Shown: positions 7,683 through 16,120, counted from the first letter of the stretch. The stretch: DNA of 64,000 bases from Rhodococcus sp. ARC_M6 (GCF_022810305.1 NZ_JALGQH010000003.1:248001-312000); one strand, 5' to 3'. Program-made: numbers and translations. Notes: generated from the sequence alone by a model not told the origin.

Positions 7683-7827
7683 ATCTTCGACGGTAGCCGC
7701 ACGGGACGGGCAATCGGGCCAGTCGCGGCACTTCGGGCGCCGATTGTGGGTCGATACGCTTGTGAGGTCCACCACCGCGGGCGTTCTCCGGCAGGTTCGT
7801 GTAGTCGCCTCAGTTGGGTTATCTATA

Positions 7828-7844
7828 ACGAACAGCGAGTTCGT
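7828..7844. promoter_or_regulatory. Inverted repeat upstream of the allantoin operon
   Basis: ACGAAC at 7828-7833 and GTTCGT at 7839-7844 form a perfect 6-base inverted repeat with a 5-base spacer. It lies 24 bases before the first gene and overlaps a TATCTATAAC-like promoter stretch. This is a plausible operator for a purine-responsive regulator not in this window. Confidence 0.4.
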
Positions 7845-7867
7845 ATTGGTTCTGCGAGGATTGTCCT

Positions 7868-9112
7868 ATGACAGCATCGCGCCTCCCCTCTGATGCCTTC
7901 GAAAAGTTGGCGCAGTTGCTCGACCCGGTCGATGCGAGACTCGAAAGCCAGTACCCGGGCAATCGAGACGAGATTCAACCCGTGCATACGGTGTATGTCA
8001 GTGCGGCCGACGCGAGCGCCGATACGCCTCGGTTGTGGGGTGAGCAGGCGATACGGCTGCTTGACGCCCATGCACACGTCATTGCCGGTCTTGATGCGGA
8101 GAATGCGCTCGGTGATGTTCGGGTTCTGTTGGGCTGCAATCCCGTCCAAGACCTGCGTATCGATTTCGAGGACGGCTACGGACGACGGGACGACGCGGAG
8201 GAGGATGCCGCAGCGAGCAATGCCGGTCGAACCTTGGCTACGATCAGTCAAGACCCGCAGGGTCCGAGCTGGTGCGGCATCAGGTTCAAGGGGTTGCCCG
8301 CCAGTGAGCGCCGACGCTCCATTCGCACTCTCGAACTTGTTCTCGACGCGGCCGGGGGAGTGCCGTCGGGATTTGTATTCACGGTACCCAAACTGCGTGC
8401 TGTAGAGCAGGTTACCGCGACAGTGCTGCTCTGTGAGGAGTTGGAGAAGGCGCACGGCTTGGCTGCTGGATCCCTTCGATTCGAGTTGCAGATCGAGAGC
8501 CCGCAGGCAGTGATCGCTGCCGACGGAGCCGTCGCGATTGCGCCGGCCATCCATCGCGCCGAGGGGAGACTTACCGGCTTGCATTACGGTACTTACGATT
8601 ACAGCGCTGCCTGCGGGATTGCGTCGCAGTTTCAATCCCTCGAACATCCCGTCGCAGATCACGCGAAGGCTGTCATGCTCGCCGCGGCCGCACAGACGGG
8701 AGTGTGGGTGTGCGACGGTTCCACCCAAATCGCCCCGGTTGGAACCTCCGACGCAATTCACGACGCGATCCGGCGGCACCACCGCTTGGTCAGGCGTTCC
8801 CTCGAGCGTGGTTACTACCAAGGGTGGGACATGCACGCGGGCCATCTGGTCACTCGGTGGCTCGCGACATTCGGTTTCTATCGCTCGGCCTTGGCTGCTG
8901 CCGCGCCGCGAGTGCAGGCCTACCTCGACCGCCGCGGTGGGAGTGTGATGGACGAACCGGCAACGGCGCAGGCACTGGCCGCTGTGATCCTTCGAGGCGT
9001 GGAGGCGGGAGCCTTCGCCGAGTCCGACGTCCTTGCACTAGCACCTGCTGCAGACGTCGCGGTGCTACGAAACTTGGTGGGACGTACAACCGCGAACAAT
9101 GGAGTGAACTGA
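7868..9112 (+). CDS. DUF6986 family aldolase-like protein in the allantoin operon
   Basis: A 414-residue protein that I recognise as the actinobacterial DUF6986 family, predicted to have the HpcH/HpaI or citrate-lyase-beta type (beta/alpha)8 fold. Visible conserved stretches are D-L-R-I-D-F-E-D-G-Y-G (near residue 97), G-I-R-F-K, F-E-L-Q-I-E-S-P-Q-A and L-H-Y-G-T-Y-D-Y-S-A. The acidic and Arg residues in these segments are what a metal-dependent C-C lyase would use. ATG 7868 has GAGGA 7 bases upstream. Its stop codon overlaps the allantoicase start (TGATG), so the two are translationally coupled. Purine-ring breakdown yields glyoxylate and urea, so a glyoxylate-handling or ureidoglycolate-processing step is a reasonable inference; the function is not established. 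Confidence 0.8.
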   Translation: MTASRLPSDAFEKLAQLLDPVDARLESQYPGNRDEIQPVHTVYVSAADASADTPRLWGEQAIRLLDAHAHVIAGLDAENALGDVRVLLGCNPVQDLRIDFEDGYGRRDDAEEDAAASNAGRTLATISQDPQGPSWCGIRFKGLPASERRRSIRTLELVLDAAGGVPSGFVFTVPKLRAVEQVTATVLLCEELEKAHGLAAGSLRFELQIESPQAVIAADGAVAIAPAIHRAEGRLTGLHYGTYDYSAACGIASQFQSLEHPVADHAKAVMLAAAAQTGVWVCDGSTQIAPVGTSDAIHDAIRRHHRLVRRSLERGYYQGWDMHAGHLVTRWLATFGFYRSALAAAAPRVQAYLDRRGGSVMDEPATAQALAAVILRGVEAGAFAESDVLALAPAADVAVLRNLVGRTTANNGVN

Positions 9113-10098
9113 TGAGCGTTGCTGATTTCACTATCTTTCCGGACCTGGCCTTGCGCACGCTCGGCGGCGCTGTGATCTGGGCTAATGACGAAGCATTTGC
9201 CGAGCGTGAGGCACTGATCCGGTCAGGGAAGGCCGGGTACCAACCGGCTACGTTCGGACACAAGGGTCAGGTGTACGACGGTTGGGAAACCCGTCGACGT
9301 CGCGTCGCCGGTCACGACGAGGCAATTGTTCGACTCGGCGTTCCCGGTGTGGTTCGAGGTGTGGTGATCGATACAGCGTGGTTCAAGGGCAACTACCCGC
9401 CCGAGATATCGGTAGAAGGCCTTTCCGTCGACGGTTACCCGGACCCACAAGAACTGGCGACGTCCGGGGAGTGGCAGAGCATTGTCGAGCGTTCAGCAGT
9501 GTCCGGCGACTCGGAGAATCCGTTCGCGGTGAGGTCCGATCAGAGGTGGACACACGTCAAGCTCACCATTTACCCGGATGGTGGTGTGGCACGATTCCGC
9601 GTCCACGGTGAGGCGCGACCGGACGTACGCTTTCTCGACGCCGGTCCCCTCGATCTTGCCGCATTGGAGAACGGTGGACGAGTCACCGACTGTTCCAACA
9701 TGTTCTACAGCTCGCCCCAGAACATCCTGTTCCCGGGTCGTGCCGCGTCGATGGGTGATGGCTGGGAGACAGCCCGTCGTCGAGATGACGGAAACGATTG
9801 GGTGCAGGTGCAACTTGCGGGTGAGGGGTCGTTGAGTTTTCTCGAGGTCGACACGTCGTACTTCCTCGGCAACGCACCGGGGGCAGGTTCGTTATCCGGG
9901 CGCACGTCGAGCGGCGAGTGGATCGAACTGTTGCCGCGCACTGTATTTCGCCCTGATACGCGTCATCGATTCCTGATCGAGCGAGATGTTTCGGTCACGG
10001 ATGTGCGGTTGGATATCTTCCCGGATGGGGGGCTGGCGCGACTGCGTGTTTTCGGTACGTTGACGGCGGCAGCTCGCACTGCGATTTCCAGCCAGTGA
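9112..10098 (+). CDS. alc: Allantoicase
   Basis: A 328-residue allantoicase (allantoate amidinohydrolase), which splits allantoate into ureidoglycolate and urea. The protein is an internal duplication of two jelly-roll domains (about 15-170 and 180-325). Each has a G-G-x-V start, a D-G-W-E-T-x-R-R-R motif (near residues 60 and 222), and a D-T-A/S-W/Y-F-x-G-N segment. ATG 9112 overlaps the preceding stop codon by one base. The next gene, 16 bases downstream, encodes a PuuE-type allantoinase, so consecutive ring-opening and amidino-hydrolysis steps are encoded together. Confidence 0.93.
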   Translation: MSVADFTIFPDLALRTLGGAVIWANDEAFAEREALIRSGKAGYQPATFGHKGQVYDGWETRRRRVAGHDEAIVRLGVPGVVRGVVIDTAWFKGNYPPEISVEGLSVDGYPDPQELATSGEWQSIVERSAVSGDSENPFAVRSDQRWTHVKLTIYPDGGVARFRVHGEARPDVRFLDAGPLDLAALENGGRVTDCSNMFYSSPQNILFPGRAASMGDGWETARRRDDGNDWVQVQLAGEGSLSFLEVDTSYFLGNAPGAGSLSGRTSSGEWIELLPRTVFRPDTRHRFLIERDVSVTDVRLDIFPDGGLARLRVFGTLTAAARTAISSQ

Positions 10099-10114
10099 CT
10101 GTAAAGGTGTTGTC

Positions 10115-11029
10115 ATGAACAGCTATCCGCGTGACATGGTGGGGTACGGCAAGAATCCTCCCCATCCACAGTGGCCGGGCGACGCGCGGATAGCCCTTCA
10201 GTTTGTCCTCAACTACGAAGAGGGTGGGGAGCGGAATGTTCTCGACGGGGATGACGGTTCGGAGACATTTCTATCGGAAATGACTCCGGCCGAGGCATTT
10301 CCGAACCGTCACATGAGTATGGAATCGATCTACGAGTACGGATCGCGGGCCGGGTTGTGGCGAGTCCTCCGCATTTTCGAGAAGCGCCGGCTACCGCTCA
10401 CGATCTTTGCCGTCGCCCGAGCTCTGGAGCGTAATCCCGAAGCAGTCAGCGCTTTTCGCGAACTGGGCCATGAGATCGCGTGTCACGGACTGCGATGGAC
10501 GTCGTATCAAACGGTCGGCGTCGAACGTGAGCGCGCGGACATGGCCGAGGCCGTCGCGATCCTGCGCGACCTCACAGGATCCGCGCCGCTCGGTTGGTAT
10601 ACCGGACGCGATTCACCGAACACCCGTCAGTTGGTGGTCGAGCACGGTGGGTTTGTCTACGACTCGGATTCCTATGCCGATGATCTCCCGTATTGGGTCG
10701 ACGTGCCGCGTGGTGACGAGACGGTCAAGCATCTGGTTGTTCCGTACACCCTCGATACCAATGACATGCGATTCGCTTCTCCGGCAGGGTTTCCCAGTGG
10801 CGATCAATTCTTCGCCCATCTGCGGGACGCGTTTGACGTTCTGTATTCCGAAGGTGCTGCGGGCGCGCCGAAGATGCTTTCGGTCGGATTGCATTGCCGC
10901 ATTATCGGACGGCCCGCCCGTGCGGCGGCTCTCGAACGGTTCCTCGATCACGTTCAAGCACACGAGAACGTGTGGATCACGCGACGGATCGACATTGCGC
11001 AGCACTGGAAGTCGGTGCATCCGGCTTAG
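10115..11029 (+). CDS. puuE: Allantoinase, polysaccharide-deacetylase type (PuuE)
   Basis: A 304-residue member of the polysaccharide deacetylase superfamily. It is the PuuE form of allantoinase that opens the hydantoin ring of allantoin to allantoate without the metal centre of the amidohydrolase type. Diagnostic segments are F-V-L-N-Y-E-E-G-G-E near residue 31, H-E-I-A-C-H-G-L-R-W near 121 and W-Y-T-G-R-D-S near 160. ATG 10115 has AAAGGTG about 7 bases upstream. It is the last gene of the operon; its stop overlaps the end of the convergent methyltransferase gene by 3 bases. No urate oxidase is present in the window. Confidence 0.9.
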   Translation: MNSYPRDMVGYGKNPPHPQWPGDARIALQFVLNYEEGGERNVLDGDDGSETFLSEMTPAEAFPNRHMSMESIYEYGSRAGLWRVLRIFEKRRLPLTIFAVARALERNPEAVSAFRELGHEIACHGLRWTSYQTVGVERERADMAEAVAILRDLTGSAPLGWYTGRDSPNTRQLVVEHGGFVYDSDSYADDLPYWVDVPRGDETVKHLVVPYTLDTNDMRFASPAGFPSGDQFFAHLRDAFDVLYSEGAAGAPKMLSVGLHCRIIGRPARAAALERFLDHVQAHENVWITRRIDIAQHWKSVHPA

Positions 11030-11787
11030 CCGGCCTTTCGAGCCTCGATCAGGAACCGGCTCGAGTAGGCGACGAAGGGTCCGTCGCGTCGTATCTGTCG
11101 GTCGAGTTCGCGCAACTGGTCGAGGTACTGCTCAACTGTGAAGCCGGGAACCATCTAGATCACCTTGCGCAAGAAGTAGATGACAGCACCGATATCGAAG
11201 AATTCCAGGCGCAGTCGCTCGAACCGGAGGTCGACCACCTCGAGACCGGCATCGCGGGCATCGGCACTCTCGTCCTCGTAGTGCCGACCGCGTCGGGCCT
11301 CCGGTTGGGGGCCGAGAAAGTACTCGACTAGTTCGAAAACGCTTGCGTGACCGACATGCTGGGCGAGGTACGTCCCGCCGGGTTCGAGGACCCGAGAAAT
11401 TTCGCTCCACCACACCGTCGCGGGATGACGGCATGTCACCAGATCAAAGGCGGCATCGGCAAAAGGTAGTGGCGGCTCATCCGGGTCCGAGACAACGACG
11501 ACTCCGCGCGGGCGAAGTAGGGCAGTTGCCTTGGCAACATTGGGTGGCCAGGATTCGGTGGCAGCCATGACCGGCGGAAGCGTCGTGGCTGCGGAGAGCA
11601 CTTCGCCGCCACCTGTTTGAATATCCAGCGCCGCAGCGGCTCGGCTCAGTCTTTCACTCATGAGTTGCTGGTATCCCCAGGACGGACGCTGCTCGGTGGC
11701 GCGTCCGTCGAGCCAAGAGAAATCCCAACCGTCGACGGAGACGGATTGTGCTTCTTCGACCAGCTCTTCGAAAGTTCGAGACGTCAT
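11026..11787 (-). pseudogene. SAM-dependent methyltransferase interrupted by an in-frame amber codon
   Basis: The frame from ATG 11787 encodes 210 residues of a class I methyltransferase, with a divergent SAM-binding region (Q-T-G-G-G-E-V-L near 58), S-D-P-D-E-P-P-L-P-F-A-D and R-V-L-E-P-G-G-T-Y. It ends F-L-R-K-V-I followed by TAG at 11155-11157. The same frame then continues uninterrupted for 42 codons (starting M-V-P-G-F-T-V-E) to TAA at 11026-11028, giving the expected C-terminus of the family (S-S-R-F-L-I-E-A-R-K). Family members as I know them carry tryptophan (TGG) at this position, so one G-to-A change explains the stop. Loss of the tail removes the final strand and helix. Either a recent pseudogene, a functional truncation or a sequence error. 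Confidence 0.8.
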
Positions 11788-11874
11788 CGGTTGATTGTCT
11801 CAGGCAGGTTTTGGCTCGTGAGCTGTGAACAACCGTGTATCTTCGATTTCATGAATCAGCAGGGAGCGAGCACG

Positions 11875-12156
11875 GTGACGCGGTCACTGTTGCTACTTCT
11901 GCTTCCGTTCATCGCATTGCTGGCCGCTCCACCGCTCAGTTCCTCGGGCAGTGCTGCCGTATTGGGAACCGCGATCGCGGTGTTTGTCGTCGCGGCGCTG
12001 TCGGCGTCGCCGATGTACGAAGCGCTCCAACTGCGCACGGTGTCGTCCCAGGGTCCGTCCGGCGATGAACGCTGCTTGCGTGGCGCCTTCCGCCGGCAGA
12101 GCAGTCCGGACGCACCAGGACGTCCGCAACCTCGAGCACCGGGAATTGGTCGCTAG
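11875..12156 (+). CDS. DUF6412 family small membrane protein
   Basis: A 93-residue protein with two predicted membrane helices (about residues 4-20 and 26-45) and a conserved basic C-terminal segment D-E-R-C-L-R-G-A-F-R-R-Q followed by S-S-P-D-A-P-G-R-P and R-A-P-G. I recognise this as DUF6412, found next to a YidC-like gene in many actinobacteria. GTG 11875 is preferred because AGGGAG lies 8 bases upstream; ATG 11851 would add 8 residues without a ribosome site. The yidC-like gene follows after 111 bases. Function is unknown; a partner or accessory of the insertase is inferred from context only. Confidence 0.75.
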   Translation: MTRSLLLLLLPFIALLAAPPLSSSGSAAVLGTAIAVFVVAALSASPMYEALQLRTVSSQGPSGDERCLRGAFRRQSSPDAPGRPQPRAPGIGR

Positions 12157-12267
12157 ATCGACGTAGCGCGGGGTTGAACCCGTCGTAGGTCGGTCTCTCT
12201 GGCTCAGTCCACGACCATTCCCGCGTTCGGATTCTCCGAACGTCCCTCTTGGCGAGGTTCATTCATC

Positions 12268-13200
12268 ATGCTCGATTTTATCTATTACCCCGTGTCCGCA
12301 ATTCTGTGGTTCTGGCACAAGGTCTTTTCTTTCGTTTCCGGATCGCCGGACAGCGGCGTCGTGTGGGCGCTGTCGGTCGTATTTCTGGTATTCACGCTCA
12401 GGGCGATTCTGTTCAAACCGTTTGTCAAGCAGGTTCGCACTCAACTGGTGATGCAGAAGCTGCAACCGCAGATCAAGGTTTTGCAGAAGAAGTACGCCGG
12501 CGACCGGCAGAAACTTGCCGTGGAGATGAGCAAGCTGCAGAAGGAGCACAACTACAGTCCGTTGCTCGGGTGTCTGCCGATGCTTGTTCAGGCACCGGTT
12601 TTCATCGGGCTCTATCACGTCCTCCGCTCGTTCAATCGGACCGGAGCGGCCTCCCACATCCCGTTTCTGAGCCCGACCGAGCCAATGTCGATCGCGGACA
12701 ATGCGAATACGGCCAACTATTTCTTCAGTGCTTCCGACGTGCAGTCATTTCTCGACGCGAAGTTGTTCGGGGCGCCGCTGTCGGCCATGATTTCGAGCCC
12801 GGCCGCCCAGTTGGAGGCATTCGGTGACATCACCAGATTATCCATCATTCTGGTCGCCGTTCCGCTGATGGTCTTTGCGGCCGTGGCGACACATTTCACG
12901 TCGCGAGCATCGGTCGCGCGGCAGGTTGATTCCGGGATTGCCAACCCGCAAACGGCAATCATGAACAAGCTCGCACTGTGGGTGTTTCCGGTCGGCGTGA
13001 TCGCGTTCGGTTCCTTCGCACCGGTCGCAATTCTGATCTACTTCGTCAGCAACAACTGTTGGACGTTGGCTCAACAGCATTTTGTGTACGGCAAAATTGC
13101 GGCGGAGAAGCGCGAAGCCGAGGTCGAACCCACGCCGAAGCCGGCACCCACCGCGCCGGCGCCGGGTGCTAAGCCGATCAAAACCAAACGGAAACCGTGA
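12268..13200 (+). CDS. YidC/Oxa1 family membrane protein insertase
   Basis: A 310-residue insertase with an N-terminal helix, then the YidC core: F-T-L-R-A-I-L-F-K-P (the positively charged Arg of the hydrophilic groove, near residue 45), a cytoplasmic coiled hairpin K-L-Q-P-Q-I-K-V-L-Q-K-K-Y, and P-L-L-G-C-L-P-M-L-V-Q-A-P-V-F-I-G-L-Y. Further helices and a Lys/Pro-rich tail (about residues 285-310) follow. It lacks the rpmH-rnpA context of the main actinobacterial yidC, so it is probably the second paralogue. ATG 12268 is the start; the ribosome site is weak (GCGAGG 11 bases upstream). It is preceded by the DUF6412 gene. Confidence 0.9.
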   Translation: MLDFIYYPVSAILWFWHKVFSFVSGSPDSGVVWALSVVFLVFTLRAILFKPFVKQVRTQLVMQKLQPQIKVLQKKYAGDRQKLAVEMSKLQKEHNYSPLLGCLPMLVQAPVFIGLYHVLRSFNRTGAASHIPFLSPTEPMSIADNANTANYFFSASDVQSFLDAKLFGAPLSAMISSPAAQLEAFGDITRLSIILVAVPLMVFAAVATHFTSRASVARQVDSGIANPQTAIMNKLALWVFPVGVIAFGSFAPVAILIYFVSNNCWTLAQQHFVYGKIAAEKREAEVEPTPKPAPTAPAPGAKPIKTKRKP

Positions 13201-13251
13201 TCAAAAGTTCAGCCATTCCTGCCGCTGAGTAACGCACGTACGCTGGATTTC

Positions 13252-14124
13252 ATGACCAAGTGGACTGCAGATGACGTTGTCGATCAGACCGGACGAAAAT
13301 TTGTCGTGACGGGCGCTAACAGTGGGTTGGGGGAGGTAGTCGCGCGGGCGCTGGGTAAGGCCGGCGCCGACGTCGTGCTTGCATGTCGGAACACATCGAA
13401 AGCGGATGTAGTCGCTGCCGAAATCGGCTCGAATGCTGTGGTGCGCAAACTTGATCTCTCGGATCTGTCGTCCGTACGCGAGTTTGCCGATGCCACCGAT
13501 GCCGTTGACGTCCTGGTGAACAACGCCGGGGTGATGGCGGTGCCGTTCAACCGGACGGTCGACGGGTTCGAAATGCAGATCGGTACAAACCATCTCGGCC
13601 ACTTCGCGTTGACCGGACTGCTGAAGGACAAGTTGACCGACCGCGTCGTCACGATGTCCAGCATGATGCATCAGTTGGGGACTATCGATCTCGACGATCT
13701 CAATTTCGAGCACCGCAAGTACAACCGGTGGCGCGCCTACGGGCAGTCCAAGCTCGCGAATCTTCTGTTCACGTACGAACTTCAACGTCGACTGGCGGCT
13801 TCGGGTTCGACTCTCAAGGCATTGGCATCGCACCCCGGTTACGCGGCGACGAACCTGCAGGGGCACACCGAGTCGATTCAGGACAAACTGATGGGCATCG
13901 GCAACCTGATCGCGCAGTCCGCGCAGATGGGGGCTTTGCCGGAGTTGTGGGCGGCTACGGCGCCCGACGCGTTCGGCGGCAGCTACATCGGTCCCGATGG
14001 TCCGTTCGAGCAGCGTGGTTATCCGAAAGTTGTTGGTTCGAACAAGAAGTCGCACGACAAGAAGACCGCAGCTGGGCTGTGGGCATTGTCCGAGAAGTTG
14101 ACCGGAGTGTCGTTCGGGATCTGA
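13252..14124 (+). CDS. Short-chain dehydrogenase/reductase (retinol dehydrogenase/WWOX-like)
   Basis: A 290-residue SDR with T-G-A-N-S-G-L-G (residues 20-27), N-N-A-G near 89, catalytic serine in M-S-S-M-M and Y-G-Q-S-K near 163. The long C-terminal region and the H-P-G-Y-A-A-T-N-L motif place it with the WWOX/retinol dehydrogenase-like SDRs common in Rhodococcus and mycobacteria. Substrate is unknown. It stands alone, 51 bases after the yidC-like gene, and is closed by a strong bidirectional hairpin at 14132-14172. Confidence 0.87.
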   Translation: MTKWTADDVVDQTGRKFVVTGANSGLGEVVARALGKAGADVVLACRNTSKADVVAAEIGSNAVVRKLDLSDLSSVREFADATDAVDVLVNNAGVMAVPFNRTVDGFEMQIGTNHLGHFALTGLLKDKLTDRVVTMSSMMHQLGTIDLDDLNFEHRKYNRWRAYGQSKLANLLFTYELQRRLAASGSTLKALASHPGYAATNLQGHTESIQDKLMGIGNLIAQSAQMGALPELWAATAPDAFGGSYIGPDGPFEQRGYPKVVGSNKKSHDKKTAAGLWALSEKLTGVSFGI

Positions 14125-14131
14125 TCCACGA

Positions 14132-14172
14132 CGACGATGGCCGAGAATCACAGTGATTCTCGGCCATCGTCG
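14132..14172. terminator. Bidirectional hairpin between convergent genes
   Basis: A perfect 19-bp stem (arms 14132-14150 and 14154-14172) with a CAG loop. It lies between the end of the SDR gene at 14124 and the end of the leftward MDR gene at 14198, so it can serve both. Confidence 0.85.
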
Positions 14173-14197
14173 GTCGTGAAAAATCTAGTGGTGAAAG

Positions 14198-15211
14198 CTA
14201 CAGCGTGACAACCATCTTGCCGGTGTTCGCGCCGCGCATCAGATCGATGAAGGCTTGCGGAGCGTTCTCCAGGCCTTCGACGATTGTCTCGTCCCACTCG
14301 ATCTTGTTGTCGGCAAGCCAGCTTGCCATGTGGGTGCGGAATTCGGGTCCGAGGTGGCGGTAGCCGCCGACCAGGAAACCGCGCAGCGTGAGACCCTTGC
14401 CGATTACTGCAGCCAAGTTGTGGGGAGCCGTGGGCTTCTCGGTGGTGTTGTACTGAGAAATGGCTCCACACAGGGCAATTCGGCCACCCGGGTTCATGGA
14501 GTTGATCGCTGCCTCGAGGTGGTCGCCGCCGACGTTGTCGAAGTAGACGTCGATACCCTCCGGTGCGGCCGCTGCGAGGAGTTCAGTGACCGAGCCGTCG
14601 TGGTAGTTGAACGCTGCATCGAAGCCGAGTTCGAGCAGACGTGCAACCTTGGCCGGCGAACCTGCGCTTCCGATAACGCGCTTGGCGCCCAACAGCTTTG
14701 CGATCTGGCCCACGAGCGAACCGACAGCACCCGCTGCGCCGGAAACGAAGACGGTATCGCCTTCCTTGAACTCAGCGACAGCGGTGAGACCGGCATAGGC
14801 GGTCAGGCCGGTCATGCCGAGCGCACCCAGGTAGGCCGTGGCGGGAGCGATGGACGTATCAGCGGGTCCAGCCGTCGCAGCGTCGACAACGGCGTATTCG
14901 CGCCATCCGAGACCGTGGACTACGACGTCGCCGACAGCCCGATCAGGAGACTTGGATGCAATAACTTCGCCGACGGCGCCGCCGTCGAGCGGAGCTCCGA
15001 TCTGGAACGGCGGGAGGTACGACTTCACGTCGTTCATGCGTCCACGCATGTACGGGTCAACCGAAATTGCGATGTTACGCACCAGGATCTGGCCGTCTTC
15101 GAGTTCGGGGAGCTGTGCCTCGACCAGCGAGAAGTTCTCGGCGGTGGGCCAACCGTCGGGGCGTGATGCGAGTCGGATCTCGCGGCTGACAGTGGGGTTG
15201 GTGGTGCTCAT
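14198..15211 (-). CDS. NADP-dependent medium-chain reductase (leukotriene B4 dehydrogenase/curcumin reductase type)
   Basis: A 337-residue zinc-independent MDR enzyme that reduces alpha,beta-unsaturated carbonyls. Marks are V-D-P-Y-M-R-G-R-M near residue 52, G-M-T-G-L-T-A-Y near 130, the nucleotide-binding G-A-A-G-A-V-G-S-L-V-G-Q near 157, and D-V-Y-F-D-N-V-G-G near 235. ATG 15211 shares its A with the stop of ohr (TAATG) and has AAGGAAGA upstream. It is the third gene of the ohrR-ohr operon. Peroxidised lipids give reactive enals, so a detoxifying role alongside Ohr is a sensible inference. Confidence 0.88.
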   Translation of the reverse strand: MSTTNPTVSREIRLASRPDGWPTAENFSLVEAQLPELEDGQILVRNIAISVDPYMRGRMNDVKSYLPPFQIGAPLDGGAVGEVIASKSPDRAVGDVVVHGLGWREYAVVDAATAGPADTSIAPATAYLGALGMTGLTAYAGLTAVAEFKEGDTVFVSGAAGAVGSLVGQIAKLLGAKRVIGSAGSPAKVARLLELGFDAAFNYHDGSVTELLAAAAPEGIDVYFDNVGGDHLEAAINSMNPGGRIALCGAISQYNTTEKPTAPHNLAAVIGKGLTLRGFLVGGYRHLGPEFRTHMASWLADNKIEWDETIVEGLENAPQAFIDLMRGANTGKMVVTL

Positions 15212-15639
15212 TAGTCGTCTTCCTTGGTTACTTCGAGGGTGACCTCGATATTGCCGCGAGTTGCATTGGAGTACGGGCACACCTGGTGTGCCTTCTCCGT
15301 CAGCTCGACGGCCTGGTCATGGGACAAGTGTGGGAGTGAAACTTCAAGCGTCACAGCGAGACCGAAGCCTCCGGCTCCGTTGGGGCCGATGCCGACGCGG
15401 GCGCCTACAGCAGAATCCGCGACGTTTGCCTTCTCGGCGCGGGCAACCATCTGCAGTGCGGAATGGAAGCAGGCCGCGTATCCGGCCGCAAAAAGCTGCT
15501 CGGGGTTGGTGCCGTCGCCGCTGCCACCCATTTCCTTGGGGATCGCCAAATCGAGATCGAGGCGTCCGTCGGAGGTGCGAGCATGACCGTTGCGGCCTTC
15601 GCCGGTGGCGAGCGCTTCTGCGGTGTACACGATGTTCAT
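15211..15639 (-). CDS. ohr: Organic hydroperoxide resistance protein (Ohr/OsmC family)
   Basis: A 142-residue thiol peroxidase that reduces organic hydroperoxides. The two catalytic cysteines are in A-A-C-F-H-S-A-L (near residue 61) and V-C-P-Y-S-N-A-T (near 125), and the N-terminal Arg needed for the active site is in the G-R-N-G-H-A-R region. ATG 15639 overlaps the ohrR stop codon (ATGA) and its own stop overlaps the next start, so ohrR-ohr-MDR is translated as a chain. Confidence 0.93.
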   Translation of the reverse strand: MNIVYTAEALATGEGRNGHARTSDGRLDLDLAIPKEMGGSGDGTNPEQLFAAGYAACFHSALQMVARAEKANVADSAVGARVGIGPNGAGGFGLAVTLEVSLPHLSHDQAVELTEKAHQVCPYSNATRGNIEVTLEVTKEDD

Positions 15640-16097
15640 GGCTTCTTCTTTCCGTCGGAGTGAGCGTTCGATGATTGAAGTGTTTTGCCGAGCCGGACCA
15701 GAACCTCGCGGAGTTCGCCGAGCTCGTTCAGGCTCAGACCGGTAGCTTCGGCGAGCCTGGCCGGTATGTCCTCGGCCTTGGAGCGCAGCGTTGCGCCGGC
15801 CTCGGTCAGGTGGATTTCGACGCGGCGCTCGTCGGTGGAGAGGCGTCGACGCTCGATCAATCCCAAACCTTCGAGTCGCTTGAGAAGCGGTGAGAGGGTG
15901 CCGGTGTCGAGATCGAGTGCTTCGCAAATATCTCGGACTCCCCGGCCGTCGCGTTCCCAGAGCGTTAGCAGGACGAGGTACTGGGGGTAGGTGATCCCCA
16001 GGTCGTCGAGCATGGCTCGGTAAGCGGCGGTGGTGGCCCGCGACGCCGAGTAGAGGGCGAAGCACACCTGGTGGTCGAGGGCGAGCGGGTTGGTCAC
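15636..16097 (-). CDS. ohrR: OhrR-type MarR regulator
   Basis: A 153-residue MarR-family repressor. The N-terminal C-F-A-L-Y-S-A-S-R segment places the peroxide-sensing Cys at about residue 11, the hallmark of OhrR; oxidation of this Cys releases DNA. The winged helix includes L-D-T-G-T-L-S-P-L-L-K-R-L-E and R-R-L-S-T-D-E-R-R. GTG 16097 is preferred since it puts the Cys at the usual distance; no clear ribosome site is seen. It is the first gene of an operon with ohr and an MDR reductase. OhrR-like operator symmetry lies at 16121-16146, 24 bases upstream. Confidence 0.9.
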   Translation of the reverse strand: MTNPLALDHQVCFALYSASRATTAAYRAMLDDLGITYPQYLVLLTLWERDGRGVRDICEALDLDTGTLSPLLKRLEGLGLIERRRLSTDERRVEIHLTEAGATLRSKAEDIPARLAEATGLSLNELGELREVLVRLGKTLQSSNAHSDGKKKP

Positions 16098-16120
16098 AAG
16101 AAGAACTGTAGCGCAAGGTT

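Noticed and set aside
13201-14151. A 316-codon minus-strand frame opposite the SDR gene
   Set aside because: The plus strand encodes a complete SDR with all motifs; the minus product is low in hydrophobic pattern and rich in Arg and Gln, as shadow frames are.
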